Source: Streptomyces sp. NBC_00539 (lineage in GTDB: Bacteria > Actinomycetota > Actinomycetes > Streptomycetales > Streptomycetaceae). From it: DNA of 64,000 nucleotides. This document shows, in pieces, positions 24,406-35,246 of the stretch (the stretch's first letter is position 1; each line of letters opens with the position of its first letter). The stretch spans positions 1,240,001 through 1,304,000 of the forward strand of contig NZ_CP107811.1 of the NCBI RefSeq assembly GCF_036346105.1, written 5' to 3'. A program made the position numbers and the translations under genes. A model generated the notes under the pieces. The model was not told where the DNA came from, ran no database searches, and saw only the letters and a list, made by a program, of their open reading frames with translations.

Positions 24406-25824
24406 TCAGGACGTCTTGCCCGTACGCCCGAGGCCGATCGCGACCAGGACCGCCGCGGCGATCACCATCACCGCGTCGATCAGCAGGACCGTGTGCACCC
24501 CGTCGAAGAGCGAGGCCCGCGTGGTCGCGAGGACACCGAGCAGCGGGATCCCGATGGTGATGCCGACCTGCTGCGTGGTGGTGACGAGGCCGGTCGCCAG
24601 GCCCTGCTCCTCGTCCGGGACACCGCTGGTGACGGTCACGCCGTACGAGATGATCGCGCCGAGGTGGCACATGCTGGCCAGGGACACCGCGACGGTCGCC
24701 AGGACCGCGCCCGACTCCTCTCCCACCCCCAGCAGCGCCGCGGTCAAGGCGCCCTGGCCGAGCAGCGAACCGATCAGGGTGCGCCGGGCCCCGAGCCGGC
24801 CGATCACCTTCGGCGCGTACGAGCCGGCGACGGCGGACGCGACGCCCTGGGCACCGAAGACCAGGCCCGTGCTGAGGGAGGACAGCTGCAGGGTCTCCTG
24901 GAGGTAGAGGGTCAGGACGAACACCACCGTGGACATCATGGAGAAGGTGACCAGGCCTGCGAAGTTGCCCCAGGCCACCGTGCGCCGCCTCAGCATCGGC
25001 AGCGACACCAGCGGGGCGGGCGACTTCGACTCGACCGCGACGAACGCGGTGAGCAGGGCCACCGCGACGACCAGCGTGCCCCACACGTCCGCTCCGCCGA
25101 AGCCGCGCTGGGCCGCCGTCGACAGGGAGTAGATCAGTGCGAGCAGGCCGCCGGTGACCGTGACGGCGCCGGGCACGTCCAGCCGGGGCCGGTGCGGGGT
25201 ACGCGATTCGGGCAGCAGTCCGGGGGCCAGGACGAGCACGATCACCGCGGTGACGGCCAGGAGCCCCATCGTCGAGCGCCAGCCGAGGGTGTCGGTCATG
25301 ACGCCGCCGAGGACCATGCCGATGGTGAAACCGAGGGACAGCAGGGTGCCGGAGATGCCGAGGGCCTTGTCCCGCAGCGGGCCCTCGGGAAACGTGGTGG
25401 TGAGCAGCGACATGCCGGTGGGCACGATGACCGCCGCCCCGAGGCCCTGGAGGGCCCGCCCGGCCAGGAAGGACGCCGGGTCCCAGGCCGTCGAGGCGAG
25501 CAGGGACGCGGCGCCGAAGAGGACGAGGCCGATCAGGAACAGCTTCTTGCGCCCGTAGAGGTCGGCGATGCGGCCGAAGAGGAGGAGGAAGCCGCCGGAG
25601 GGCAGGGCGAAGGCGGTGACCGCCCACTGCAGGGCGGACCGGCCCAGGCCCAGGTCCTCGCCGAGCACCGGCAGGGCCACGTTCAGTACGGAGAAGTCGA
25701 GGGCCACCATGAACTGGGCGGCGCAGAGCACGAAGAGGACGAGCTTGGCGCGGCCGGTCAGCCGGTCCTCGCGAGGAGCCGTCATTTGCGGCCCGGTGGT
25801 CGTCAGTTGGGTATCGATCGCCAT
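24406..25824 (-). CDS. MFS drug exporter, EmrB/QacA type (DHA2)
   Basis: About 472 residues and 14 predicted helices. The first-loop signature is LLFGRIADLYGRKKLFLIG; the helix-1 motif LDFSVLNVALPVL and helix-5 motif GLLSLGFTIGMVLGGVMTD are typical of DHA2 antiporters, which expel drugs with proton influx. ATG 25824 follows AAGGTGG. A divergent XRE regulator begins 90 bp away, with a palindrome between. Confidence 0.9.
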   Translation of the reverse strand: MAIDTQLTTTGPQMTAPREDRLTGRAKLVLFVLCAAQFMVALDFSVLNVALPVLGEDLGLGRSALQWAVTAFALPSGGFLLLFGRIADLYGRKKLFLIGLVLFGAASLLASTAWDPASFLAGRALQGLGAAVIVPTGMSLLTTTFPEGPLRDKALGISGTLLSLGFTIGMVLGGVMTDTLGWRSTMGLLAVTAVIVLVLAPGLLPESRTPHRPRLDVPGAVTVTGGLLALIYSLSTAAQRGFGGADVWGTLVVAVALLTAFVAVESKSPAPLVSLPMLRRRTVAWGNFAGLVTFSMMSTVVFVLTLYLQETLQLSSLSTGLVFGAQGVASAVAGSYAPKVIGRLGARRTLIGSLLGQGALTAALLGVGEESGAVLATVAVSLASMCHLGAIISYGVTVTSGVPDEEQGLATGLVTTTQQVGITIGIPLLGVLATTRASLFDGVHTVLLIDAVMVIAAAVLVAIGLGRTGKTS

Positions 25825-25873
25825 GGCCACCACCTTGGTGGCCCGGGAACGGCCCTGGAGAGTGGGAACTTAT

Positions 25874-25894
25874 CCTGTTGGTGGCACCACCAGG
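25874..25894. promoter_or_regulatory. 21-bp near-palindrome between MFS and XRE genes
   Basis: CCTG(T)TGGTG and CACCA(C)CAGG are inverted arms with one mismatched pair around the centre. It lies midway between the two divergent starts and is the likely operator of the XRE protein. Confidence 0.6.
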
Positions 25895-25913
25895 CAGCCG
25901 ACAGGGGGAGTGA

Positions 25914-26786
25914 GTGGCTACACCGACCGACCAGCACCGCCGTTCCGAGCTGCGGGAGTTCCTGATGAGCAGGCGGGCCAGGGTGAGCCCGACGGACGCC
26001 GGACTGCCGGTCGGCGGGGGCCGCCGGCGGACGCCGGGCCTGCGCCGCGAGGAGGTCGCGGTGCTCGCAGGGGTCGGGGTGTCCTGGTACCAGTGGCTGG
26101 AGCAGGGCCGCGACATCACCGTGTCGCCCCAGGTCCTGGACTCCGTGAGCAGGGTCTTGAAACTGACCAGCGCCGAGCGCCGGCACCTGTACGTGCTCGC
26201 GGGACTGAACCCGCCCGCCCTGGCGGTGGCGCCGGGGGACCAGGACATGTGCGACGGGCTGAAACGGCTGATCGAGGCGTGGATGCCGTTCCCCGCGCAC
26301 ATCATGGACGCGTACTGGAACACGGTGCTGTACAACGACGCGGCGTCGATGGTGCTCGGGATGCGTCCGGAGATCGTGCAGAACTGCCTGGTCGCGTTCT
26401 TCACCGATCCCGTCTACAAGGCGCGGTCCCGGCACTGGGAGGAGAACGCCGGCGCCGTGGTCGCCCAGTTCCGGGCGGCGTGTTCGGAGTTCCCCGATGA
26501 CGACGGCTTCCGCGCGGTCGTCGAGGAGGCCAGGGAGCTGAGCCCGGAGTTCGCCGCACTGTGGGAGCGGCAGGACATCCGGCCCGGTGGTCAGCTGCAG
26601 AAGCAACTGGAGCACCCGGTCGTGGGCACGCTGCACGTCGAGTCGACCCAGCTGCGGGTCCCGGCCCGCCCCGACCTGGCGATCGTGCTGCACACCCCGC
26701 TGCCCGGCACCGGTACGGCGGAGAAGCTGGAGTGGCTGAGCTCGCCGGAGGGCCGGCGGGGCTCGATGTACCCGGTCGCCGGCTGA
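25914..26786 (+). CDS. XRE-family regulator with MmyB-like ligand domain
   Basis: 290 residues. N-terminal HTH (LREFLMSRRARVSPTDAGL, GLRREEVAVLAGVGVSWYQWLEQGRDITVSPQVL) is followed by the MmyB-like PAS/lipid-binding domain (YWNTVLYNDAASMVLG, then WLSSPEG near the end). GTG start with AGGGGGAG upstream. Divergent to the exporter gene, which it probably controls. Confidence 0.87.
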   Translation: MATPTDQHRRSELREFLMSRRARVSPTDAGLPVGGGRRRTPGLRREEVAVLAGVGVSWYQWLEQGRDITVSPQVLDSVSRVLKLTSAERRHLYVLAGLNPPALAVAPGDQDMCDGLKRLIEAWMPFPAHIMDAYWNTVLYNDAASMVLGMRPEIVQNCLVAFFTDPVYKARSRHWEENAGAVVAQFRAACSEFPDDDGFRAVVEEARELSPEFAALWERQDIRPGGQLQKQLEHPVVGTLHVESTQLRVPARPDLAIVLHTPLPGTGTAEKLEWLSSPEGRRGSMYPVAG

Positions 26787-26876
26787 ACCGGCGCCCGCGG
26801 CCCGAACACTCGCCGCCCGCTTCCCGCACGGTCCTGGCGTCCTTCTCGACGCGGGTGGGCGCGCGCCGGGACCGGG

Positions 26877-28676
26877 TCAGACCGTGTCTTCGAGGAAGCC
26901 GCCCGACTGGTGCTGCCACAGCTTCGCGTAGGCGCCGTCCGCGGCGCGCAGTTCGTCGTGCGTGCCCTGCTCGATGATCCGGCCGCGGTCGAGGACGACG
27001 AGCCGGTCCATGGTGGCCACCGTGCTGAGGCGGTGAGCGACCACGAGGGCCGTACGCCCCTCCATGAGCCGCCACAGCGCGTCCTGGACGAGGATTTCGC
27101 TCTCGGAGTCCAGGGCACTGGTCGCCTCGTCGAGCAGCAGGACCGGCGCGTCGCGCAGGATCGCCCGGGCGAGGGCGACCCGCTGGCGCTGCCCGCCGGA
27201 CAGCTTCACACCCCGCTCGCCCACCATGGTGTCGAACCCCTCCGGCAGCGCGTCGGCGAACTCCGTGACGTGCGCCGCCTGCGCCGCGCGGCGGATCTCG
27301 GCGTCGGTGGCGCCCGGCCGGGCGAAGGCGATGTTCTCCCGCAGTGTGCGGTGGAACATCGCCGGGTCCTGCGGCACGTAGGCGATCAGGCTCCGCAGGT
27401 CGGTCTGGCAGAGCCTGCTGATGTCCTGCCCTCCGATGAGGATCCGGCCGGCGTCGATGTCCGTCATGCGCAGCAGCAGCCGGGTGAGCGTGGTCTTGCC
27501 GCCGCCCGACCGGCCCACGAGACCGATCTTCGATCCGCTGGGCACGGTCAGGTCGAGGCCTTCGAAGAGCGGCCGCGCGCCGGCATGGGTGAAGGTCACC
27601 CGTTCGAAGCGCACGTCGGCGCCGGCCCCGGACAGCAGCGGCTCGGGGCGCGGCGGATCGAGCACCGTCGGCCGCACCAACAGCAGTTCGGTGAACTGCG
27701 CGGCCTCCGTCATCGAGCTCTCCAGACGGCGGTAGATCTGGTTGAACTCGAACATGATCCGCGTCGCGTTGGAGTAGTAGGTGAAGGCGACCACGACCGC
27801 CTCCACGCCGTGTCCTCGCCCGGCGAGCGCGACGGCGAGGAACAGGCCGAGCGCGTTGGTCAGTACGGACATCGGCGCGACCAGCGTGTCGATGCGCAGG
27901 TTCCCGTAGTCCCAGGAGCGCAGCATGAGCCGCCGCGATGCGGCGACCCGCGACCGGTGCTCGGCGGCCTCGCGTTCCTCGGCACCGAACGCCCGGATCG
28001 TGTCGATGTTCATCAGGCTGTCCGCGACGTGGCCCGAAACCCGGGCGATGGCCTCCTCCCGCTCCCTGACGAGCGACTGGCGGCGGCGGATCAGGGGCGC
28101 CACACCGAAGGCGGTCAGTGTGATCATCGCCAGGAGGACCACGACGAGCAGGGGTTCGTAGTGCCACAGGACCACCGAGCCGAAGGCCAGCGGCACGAAG
28201 CTGCCCACGACCGAGAAGGTGAGCGTGTCGACGAGTTCCTCGAAGCGGGACGCGAAGCTCAGGACCCGCTTGGTCAGCGAACCGGCGAAGTTGTCGTGGA
28301 AGAACGCCGCGTCCTTGGCGAACAGTTCGTCCATGCCGATCACGTAAAGGCGCTCGATGCCGCGGGCGTCGAGGCGGTTCAGGCAGTGCAGTCCGATCCG
28401 CCAGAGCGCCTCGGCGAGCAGGAGGGTGGCGGCGAAACCGAGGACGTAGGGCAGCACCGAGCGGGTGCCGGTGCCGCCGTCCTCCGCGATGCGGCCGATG
28501 AGCTTCGCGACGACCAGCGGCGCGATGTAGTTGATGCCGATGTTGCCCAGCGCGGGGAGCAGCATCGCGGGTGCGGTCAGCCACTTGAGGCGGGCCAGCT
28601 CCCGCCCGTAGTACCGCAGGGCGAGGAGCGTTGCGCCCGTGTCCGGCGAACCTTCGCGTAATTCGTACGGTTTCAT
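26877..28676 (-). CDS. ABC exporter, fused permease-ATPase
   Basis: About 599 residues. The transmembrane domain (residues about 30-320) has six helices; the ATPase domain has Walker A GLVGRSGGGKTTL, the Q-loop AYVPQDPAMFHRT, signature LSGGQRQRVALARA, Walker B VLLLDEATSALD and H-loop ALVVAHRLSTV. It would act as a homodimer or as half of a heterodimer. The ATG at 28676 is chosen over a longer open frame without a good start. No partner half-transporter is adjacent; substrate unknown. Confidence 0.88.
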   Translation of the reverse strand: MKPYELREGSPDTGATLLALRYYGRELARLKWLTAPAMLLPALGNIGINYIAPLVVAKLIGRIAEDGGTGTRSVLPYVLGFAATLLLAEALWRIGLHCLNRLDARGIERLYVIGMDELFAKDAAFFHDNFAGSLTKRVLSFASRFEELVDTLTFSVVGSFVPLAFGSVVLWHYEPLLVVVLLAMITLTAFGVAPLIRRRQSLVREREEAIARVSGHVADSLMNIDTIRAFGAEEREAAEHRSRVAASRRLMLRSWDYGNLRIDTLVAPMSVLTNALGLFLAVALAGRGHGVEAVVVAFTYYSNATRIMFEFNQIYRRLESSMTEAAQFTELLLVRPTVLDPPRPEPLLSGAGADVRFERVTFTHAGARPLFEGLDLTVPSGSKIGLVGRSGGGKTTLTRLLLRMTDIDAGRILIGGQDISRLCQTDLRSLIAYVPQDPAMFHRTLRENIAFARPGATDAEIRRAAQAAHVTEFADALPEGFDTMVGERGVKLSGGQRQRVALARAILRDAPVLLLDEATSALDSESEILVQDALWRLMEGRTALVVAHRLSTVATMDRLVVLDRGRIIEQGTHDELRAADGAYAKLWQHQSGGFLEDTV

Positions 28677-29293
28677 GTCAAACCCTGCCTTGTGGGACGG
28701 GCGGCCAGGAACCGCAGTGTCCTGCAAGGGCGCCCGGGCAGTCCAAGCCTTTTCCCCGCAGCGCACCCCTGTGCGCCACGGCACGCTCCTGTGCGCCGTG
28801 CGTCACCACCGCGCACTCGCCGGTTCACCCCTCGCCCGGGGTTACCGCCCGACTCCTGCGTCTGTGCAGGTGGAAACGGCTTGCGCCCCCGGGCCACCGA
28901 CACGCCGCACCGGCGGTCCGGTCCGGCGGGACAGCCGGAGCCCGTCTTTCGTGTGTATCTACAAGAGGGGCCAGCTGACCAGCCAACTCCTTTAGGGGTT
29001 CGGTGACTTTTCGCCGGCAGGGCCCGGCGGATGTACTTGCGCTATTCCGCATTAACAGCACGTGAACGAAGCTTCGGAGGGGACAGTGGGGGGCTTTTTT
29101 ATGATCACCCAGAGTTCTCCCGCCCGTGGTGACCAGCCCGGACCCACCGGAGCAGCACGTCGTCGACGCCCAGCCGCGCCGATCTCCCGCGGGTGTCGCG
29201 GACCGAGCTGATTTCGAGGCGGAACCGCCAATCCCCACTTGTTGCCCCGGGTGCACCCGGGGCGCCCCCACAGTCTGCGACAGAGGAGAGACC
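28677..29293. other. 617-bp region between ABC exporter and guanine deaminase
   Basis: Contains a small 6-bp stem with TTTA loop (28985-29000), the octamer GATGTACT at 29030-29037, and a GGGGGGC-TTTTTT tract at 29088-29100. One small open frame with a good ribosome site is listed separately. No purine riboswitch core was recognised. Confidence 0.5.
29086..29211 (+). CDS. Possible leader peptide upstream of guanine deaminase
   Basis: 41 codons from GTG at 29086 with GGAGGGG at 29076-29082. It begins VGGFFMITQSS and has an RRRR stretch in the middle. It ends 82 bp before the deaminase ATG. Coding bias is weak, so this may be chance. Confidence 0.25.
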   Translation: MGGFFMITQSSPARGDQPGPTGAARRRRPAAPISRGCRGPS

Positions 29294-29797
29294 ATGACCG
29301 CGCACACTCAAGAAAAGAGCATCCAGGAGCTCGAGCGCACCTGGATGGACGAGGCCATCGGCCTTGCCACCAACAGCGTGAAGAACGGTGGCGGTCCGTT
29401 CGGCGCACTGATCGCCAAGGACGGCGAAATCGTTGCGATCGGGAACAACAACGTCACCTCGCACCTGGACCCGACGGCCCACGGCGAGGTGACCGCGATC
29501 CGTGCAGCGTGTCAGGCGCTGGGCACCTTCTCGCTCGAAGGCTGCGTCCTGGTCACCTCGTGCGAGCCGTGCCCGATGTGTCTCTCCTCCGCTCTGTGGG
29601 CGCGGGTCGACCGGATCATCTTCGCCGCTGACCGCGATGACGCCGCGGGGGCCGGTTTCGACGACCGCAAGTTCTACGACCTGCTCGAGAAGCGGCCCGC
29701 GGAGCTGTGGCCGATGGAGATCGAGCGAGTGGACATGCCGAACCGTACGGCGCCGTTCGAGGCGTGGCTCGCCAAGGCCGACCGCATCGACTACTGA
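29294..29797 (+). CDS. guaD: Guanine deaminase, cytidine-deaminase fold
   Basis: 167 residues. Zinc-site motifs of the CDA family are complete: PTAHGEVTAIRAA (HxE with the proton-shuttle Glu) and TSCEPCPMCLSSALWARVDRI (PCxxC). The sequence GGGPFGALIAKDGEIV and the C-terminal AFEAWLAKADRIDY match the GuaD subgroup. It converts guanine to xanthine, the substrate of the xanthine dehydrogenase encoded opposite. GAGGAGA precedes the ATG. Confidence 0.88.
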   Translation: MTAHTQEKSIQELERTWMDEAIGLATNSVKNGGGPFGALIAKDGEIVAIGNNNVTSHLDPTAHGEVTAIRAACQALGTFSLEGCVLVTSCEPCPMCLSSALWARVDRIIFAADRDDAAGAGFDDRKFYDLLEKRPAELWPMEIERVDMPNRTAPFEAWLAKADRIDY

Positions 29798-29921
29798 AAC
29801 CCGGTCCACCGCCCTGTCCCGGCCCACGAGTGTGGCCAGGGCAGGGCGATTTCGTTTGTCCCCCCGCTCGTCGGAAAGGATCTCCCCCCGCCCGGCAGAG
29901 CCGGCGGCGGACGCCCAGGCC

Positions 29922-29948
29922 GTGCAGGTCGTGCAGGTCGTGCAGGTA
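29922..29948. repeat. Three tandem copies of a 9-bp unit
   Basis: GTGCAGGTC, GTGCAGGTC, GTGCAGGTA, with a degenerate fourth unit after it. Intergenic, in the 3' region between guaD and xdhC. Confidence 0.8.
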
Positions 29949-29982
29949 GTACAGAACATCCAGGACCTCGGCAGGTAGCCGA

Positions 29983-30034
29983 AAGGGTGCCCCCGCGCGT
30001 GTGCGAACGAACGCAAACGCGCGGGGGCACCCTT
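29983..30034. terminator. Strong bidirectional terminator
   Basis: Perfect 18-bp stem (29983-30000 with 30017-30034) and a 16-nt loop, between convergent guaD and xdhC. Confidence 0.85.
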
Positions 30035-30052
30035 GTCGGTCCGGGTGAGCCG

Positions 30053-30862
30053 TCAGTCGCCCTCTGTTTCGAAGGTGCGCAGCAGATCGGCGGCGACGCT
30101 CACGGCGATCGTCGCGGGTTCCTTGCCGGTGACGTCGGCGAGCCCGATCGGGGTCTTGATCCGGTCGATGGTCGCCTCGTCGTGACCGCCCTCGGTGGCG
30201 AGGCGCTTGCGGAACCTCACCCACTTGGCCGCCGACCCGATCAGCCCGATGGAGCCGAGCTGCGGGGTGCGCAAGGCGGCGTCGCACAGCGCGGCGTCCT
30301 CGGCGTGGTCGTGGGTCATGATCAGGACGTGGGTACCGCGCGGCAGCTCCTCCAGCACCTCCTCGGGCAGCAGGGGCGTGTGGTGCACGTGCACCTGCGC
30401 CACCGAGTCCTCCAGGACGTCGAGCCGCTCCTTGGTGAGCATGTCGGAGCGGGTGTCGATCAGGTGGAGGTCGAGGTCCTGGCGTGCCAGGATGCGCGCC
30501 AGCTCAAGCCCGACGTGACCCACGCCGAACACCGCCACCGCCCTCACCACCGGCAGGGGTTCGAGCAGCACCGAGACCGTGCCGCCGCAGCACTGCACGC
30601 CGTGCTGGTTGGTCACCTTGTCGTTCAGGGCGAAGTCGATCAGTTCCGGCTCGGCCTTCCCCGCGGCGATCATTTCCCTGGACCGGTCGATCGCGACGGC
30701 CTCCACATTGCCACCGCCGATCGACCCCCAGGTCCCACTCTGCCCCACCACCAGTTTCGCGCCGGCGTCGCGCGGGGCATGGCCGCGCACGGTCGCGACG
30801 GTCACCAGCACGCCGCACTCCCGGCGTGCCCGCAACCGCGCGACCGCAGCGACCCACGTCAT
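30053..30862 (-). CDS. xdhC: XdhC molybdenum cofactor maturation factor
   Basis: About 269 residues. The N-terminal XdhC domain has LVTVATVRGHAPRDAGAKLVV and GSIGGGNVEA; the C-terminal Rossmann part has AVFGVGHVGLELARIL and DTRSDML. XdhC binds the molybdenum cofactor, promotes its sulfuration and inserts it into xanthine dehydrogenase. Its ATG begins one base after the xdhB stop (TGACATG), indicating coupling. Last gene of the operon. Confidence 0.9.
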   Translation of the reverse strand: MTWVAAVARLRARRECGVLVTVATVRGHAPRDAGAKLVVGQSGTWGSIGGGNVEAVAIDRSREMIAAGKAEPELIDFALNDKVTNQHGVQCCGGTVSVLLEPLPVVRAVAVFGVGHVGLELARILARQDLDLHLIDTRSDMLTKERLDVLEDSVAQVHVHHTPLLPEEVLEELPRGTHVLIMTHDHAEDAALCDAALRTPQLGSIGLIGSAAKWVRFRKRLATEGGHDEATIDRIKTPIGLADVTGKEPATIAVSVAADLLRTFETEGD

Positions 30863-30863
30863 G

Positions 30864-33319
30864 TCAGGCACCACTCAACGCGGTGGCGTCGGTGCGGACC
30901 CTGCCGCCCGTGGCGTGGCCGTTGCCGGCATGACCGTTGGCAGCGCCGTTGACGACAGATCCCTCGCGCGCGTCACCGCTGCCGGAGGCATCGCCCTGGC
31001 GGGCCGCCTCGATGGCCCAGTACACCGCCTCCGGCGTCGCCGGCGCGGCCAGCTCGACGCTGACCCCGCTCGGGCCGAACGCGGCAGCGGCCTGCCGCAG
31101 CGCTTCGCGCACGCAGAACGCCAGCATCAGGGGAGGCTCGCCCACGGCCTTGGAGCCGAACACGGCGCCCTCTTCGTGGGCGTTCTCCATCAGCGTGACG
31201 TTGAACTCCTCGGGCATCTCCGAGAAGCTCGGCAGCTTGTACGTGCTCGCGGCCTGGGTCAGCAGCCGACCGCGGTTCGGCCCGTCACTGGCGTCCCAGC
31301 GCATGTCCTCCAGCGTCAGCCAGCCCGCGCCCTGCACGAAGCCGCCCTCGACCTGACCGATGTCGATCATCGGGGAGAGGCTGTCGCCGACGTCGTGAAC
31401 GATGTCGACCCGACGGATGCGGTACTTGCCGGTGAAGCCGTCCACCTCGACCTCGGCCGCGGCGGCGCCGTAGGAGAAGTACTTGAACGGCGAGCCCCGG
31501 AAGGTCTTCGCGTCCCAGTGCAGGCCCTCGGTCCGGTAGTAACCGGACGCCGACAGCTGGACCCGCTGGAAGTACGCGGTGCGCACCAGGTCGTCCCAGG
31601 CCAGCTCCTTGTCGCTGCCCAAGGCGCGGGCGACGCCCTCGACGATGCGCACGTCCGAGGCGTTCGAACCCAGCTGGCTGGCGGCCACCTGCAACAGCCG
31701 CGCGCGCAGCTGCTCGCAAGCGTTCTTGACCGCGCCACCGTTGAGGTCCGCCCCGGAACTGGCGGCGGTAGCAGAGGTGTTGGGTACCTTGTCGGTCCGC
31801 GTGGGGGCCAGCCGCACCTTGTGCAGCGGGATGCCCAGCGTGGTCGCGGCCACCTGCAGCATCTTGGTGTGCAGGCCCTGGCCCATCTCGGTGCCGCCGT
31901 GGTTGATCAGGACGGAGCCGTCCTTGTAGATCAGCACGAGCGCGCCGGCCTGGTTGAAGGCCGTGAGGTTGAACGAGATGCCGAACTTGATGCCGGTGAT
32001 CGCGAGCGCCCGCTTGGTGTGCGGGTGCGCGGCGTTGAACGCCGCGATCTCGCGCTTGCGGTCGGCGATGCCGCCGTTGTTCTCGACCTGCTCCCAGACG
32101 GCGGCGATCCGCTCCGCCTGAGGGACCGGCTGGCCGTACGGCGTCGCCTGCCCCAGACCCGGCTGGTAGAAGTTGCGCTTGCGCAGCTCCATCGGGTCCA
32201 GGCCGAGCAGCGGCGCGACCCGGCCCAGGATGTCCTCGATCACCAGCATGCCCTGGGGTCCGCCGAAGCCGCGGAAGGCCGTGTTGGAGACCTTGTTGGT
32301 CTTGGCGATGCGACCGGCGACCCTCGCGTTGGGGATCCAGTACGTGTTGTCGATGTGACACAGCGCACGGGCGCACACCGGCTCGGACAGGTCCAGGCTC
32401 CAGCCGCCGTCCGCGGTCAGCGTGGCGTCCAGCGCCTGGATGCGGCCGTCGGCATCGAAGCCGATCTTCCACTCGGCGTGGAACCCGTGCCGCTTGCCGG
32501 ACATGGTCAGGTCCTGGGTGCGGTTGAGCCGCACGCGGACCGGCCGGCCGGTCAGCTTGGCGCCGAGCGCGGCAATGGCCGCGAAGCCGTGCGGCTGCAT
32601 CTCCTTGCCGCCGAAACCGCCGCCCATCCGCAGGCACTGCACGGTCACCTCGTGGCTGTGCAGACCGAGGACGTGCGCGACGATCTCCTGGGTCTCCGAG
32701 GGGTGCTGGGTGCTGCTCTGGATGAACACCTGCTCGGCCTCGTCGATGTAGGCCAGCGCGGCGTGCGTCTCCAGGTAGAAGTGCTCCTGGTCGGAGAACT
32801 GGAACTCGCCCGTGAACACGTGCGCGGATTCGGCGAACCCGGCGTCGATGTCGCCGGTCTCCATCACGGGCCGGGCACCGTGGAAGCTCTCGGCCGCGAT
32901 CGCTTCCTTCAGCGTGATCAGGGAGGGCAGTTCGTCGAGTTCCACCTCGACGGCGGCCGCACCGAGCCGGGCCGCCTCCAGGGTCTCGCCGAGCACCCAG
33001 GCCACCGCGTGACCGTGGAACATGACCTCGTCGGGGAACAGCGGCTCGTCGTGCTTCATGCCGGCGTCGTTGACGCCGGGCACGTCGGCGACGGTGAGCA
33101 CGCGGACCACGCCGGGCACGGCGAGCGCGGGCTCGGTACGCAGTGCGGTGATCTTGCCCCGGGTCTTCATGACCTGGACCGGGTAGGCGTGCAGCGTGTC
33201 CTTGGTGCGGTACACCAGGTCGTCGGTGTAGAGCGCGGTACCGGTGACGTGCAGGACCGCACTCTCGTGCGGCATGGAGACGCCGACTACGGGCTTCTCG
33301 GGACGCTCGGACAAATGGC

Positions 33320-33323
<4 letters not shown>
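30864..33323 (-). CDS. xdhB: Xanthine dehydrogenase molybdopterin subunit
   Basis: 819 residues, normal for the subunit. Molybdenum-site motifs are visible: QHPSETQEIVAHVLG, MGGGFGGKEMQ, NTAFRGFGGPQGM, EMGQGLHTKM and the catalytic-Glu region SKAVGEPPLML. It oxidises hypoxanthine and xanthine to urate using cofactor inserted by XdhC. The ATG at 33323 overlaps the xdhA stop (ATGA). A Gly/Asn/His-rich tail of about 45 residues is atypical. Confidence 0.92.
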
Positions 33324-34795
<1,472 letters not shown>

Positions 34796-34983
34796 GGCAC
34801 GTCCTCATTTCGGCACGCGATCGATCGGACTATCTTAGTAGCCATTTCTGAGCTTTCTACTTCGGGGCGCAGCTCTAGAACCCGGAGCGCAACAAATCAG
34901 CACGCGACGACGTGCCTAAGCGGTGATGGAGACGCAAAGATGCCCGGGGCCACAGAAAAGGGCACACCGGGAAAGGGGACTGC

Positions 34984-35061
34984 TCAGCAGCCGTGTGCTA
35001 CACGACCCGGAGCCCAGGCGATCTTGTGAGCGAGGCGAAGCAGCTCGGAGATGGTCGACAT
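34984..35061 (-). CDS. 25-residue leader peptide or small protein before xdhA
   Basis: ATG at 35061 with a full AAGGAGG nine bases upstream, stop at 34984. The peptide begins MSTISELLRLAHKIAW and ends RVAHGC. It lies 36 nt after the predicted start of the xdh transcript and 188 nt before xdhA. Not recognised. Its strong ribosome site suggests it is translated, perhaps for attenuation. Confidence 0.5.
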   Translation of the reverse strand: MSTISELLRLAHKIAWAPGRVAHGC

Positions 35062-35103
35062 CCGACTTCGCCTCCTTCAAGTAGCTCACGAGTCGTTGTG
35101 TCG

Positions 35104-35132
35104 AATTTACGTCGCCGCAGTACATCGGTCAA
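35104..35132 (-). promoter_or_regulatory. Housekeeping-type promoter of the xdh transcript
   Basis: On the minus strand TTGACC, 17 bp, TAAATT, a near-consensus HrdB-type promoter in an AT-rich island. The octamer GATGTACT lies in the spacer next to the -35 box. The xdhA start is about 300 nt downstream. Confidence 0.7.
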
Positions 35133-35200
35133 GCCATTGTCGGGCCGATTCCATTAAAGCCGGCCCCTCCCCGCGGCAGGCCCTCGTGCGCGAGAACCGG

Positions 35201-35235
35201 TCGGGCCCGGCACACGTGAGGTGTGCCGGGCCCGA
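35201..35235 (-). terminator. Terminator of the five-gene operon
   Basis: Perfect 15-bp stem (TCGGGCCCGGCACAC and complement) with a 5-nt loop, 12 bp past the histidine phosphatase stop. It separates that operon from xdhABC, which lies downstream on the same strand. Confidence 0.88.
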
Positions 35236-35246
35236 TGGCCTGCGGT

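Noticed and set aside
24191-26404. Upstream part of a 799-codon minus-strand frame
   Set aside because: It is the shifted-frame shadow of the MFS and XRE genes. Only the final 61 codons have their own ribosome site and are kept.
28677-29293. Purine riboswitch upstream of guanine deaminase
   Set aside because: The conserved purine-aptamer core and its three-stem layout could not be found in this region.
34916-35125. 69-codon minus-strand frame overlapping the xdh leader
   Set aside because: It has no good ribosome site, while the 25-codon frame within the same stretch has a perfect one.
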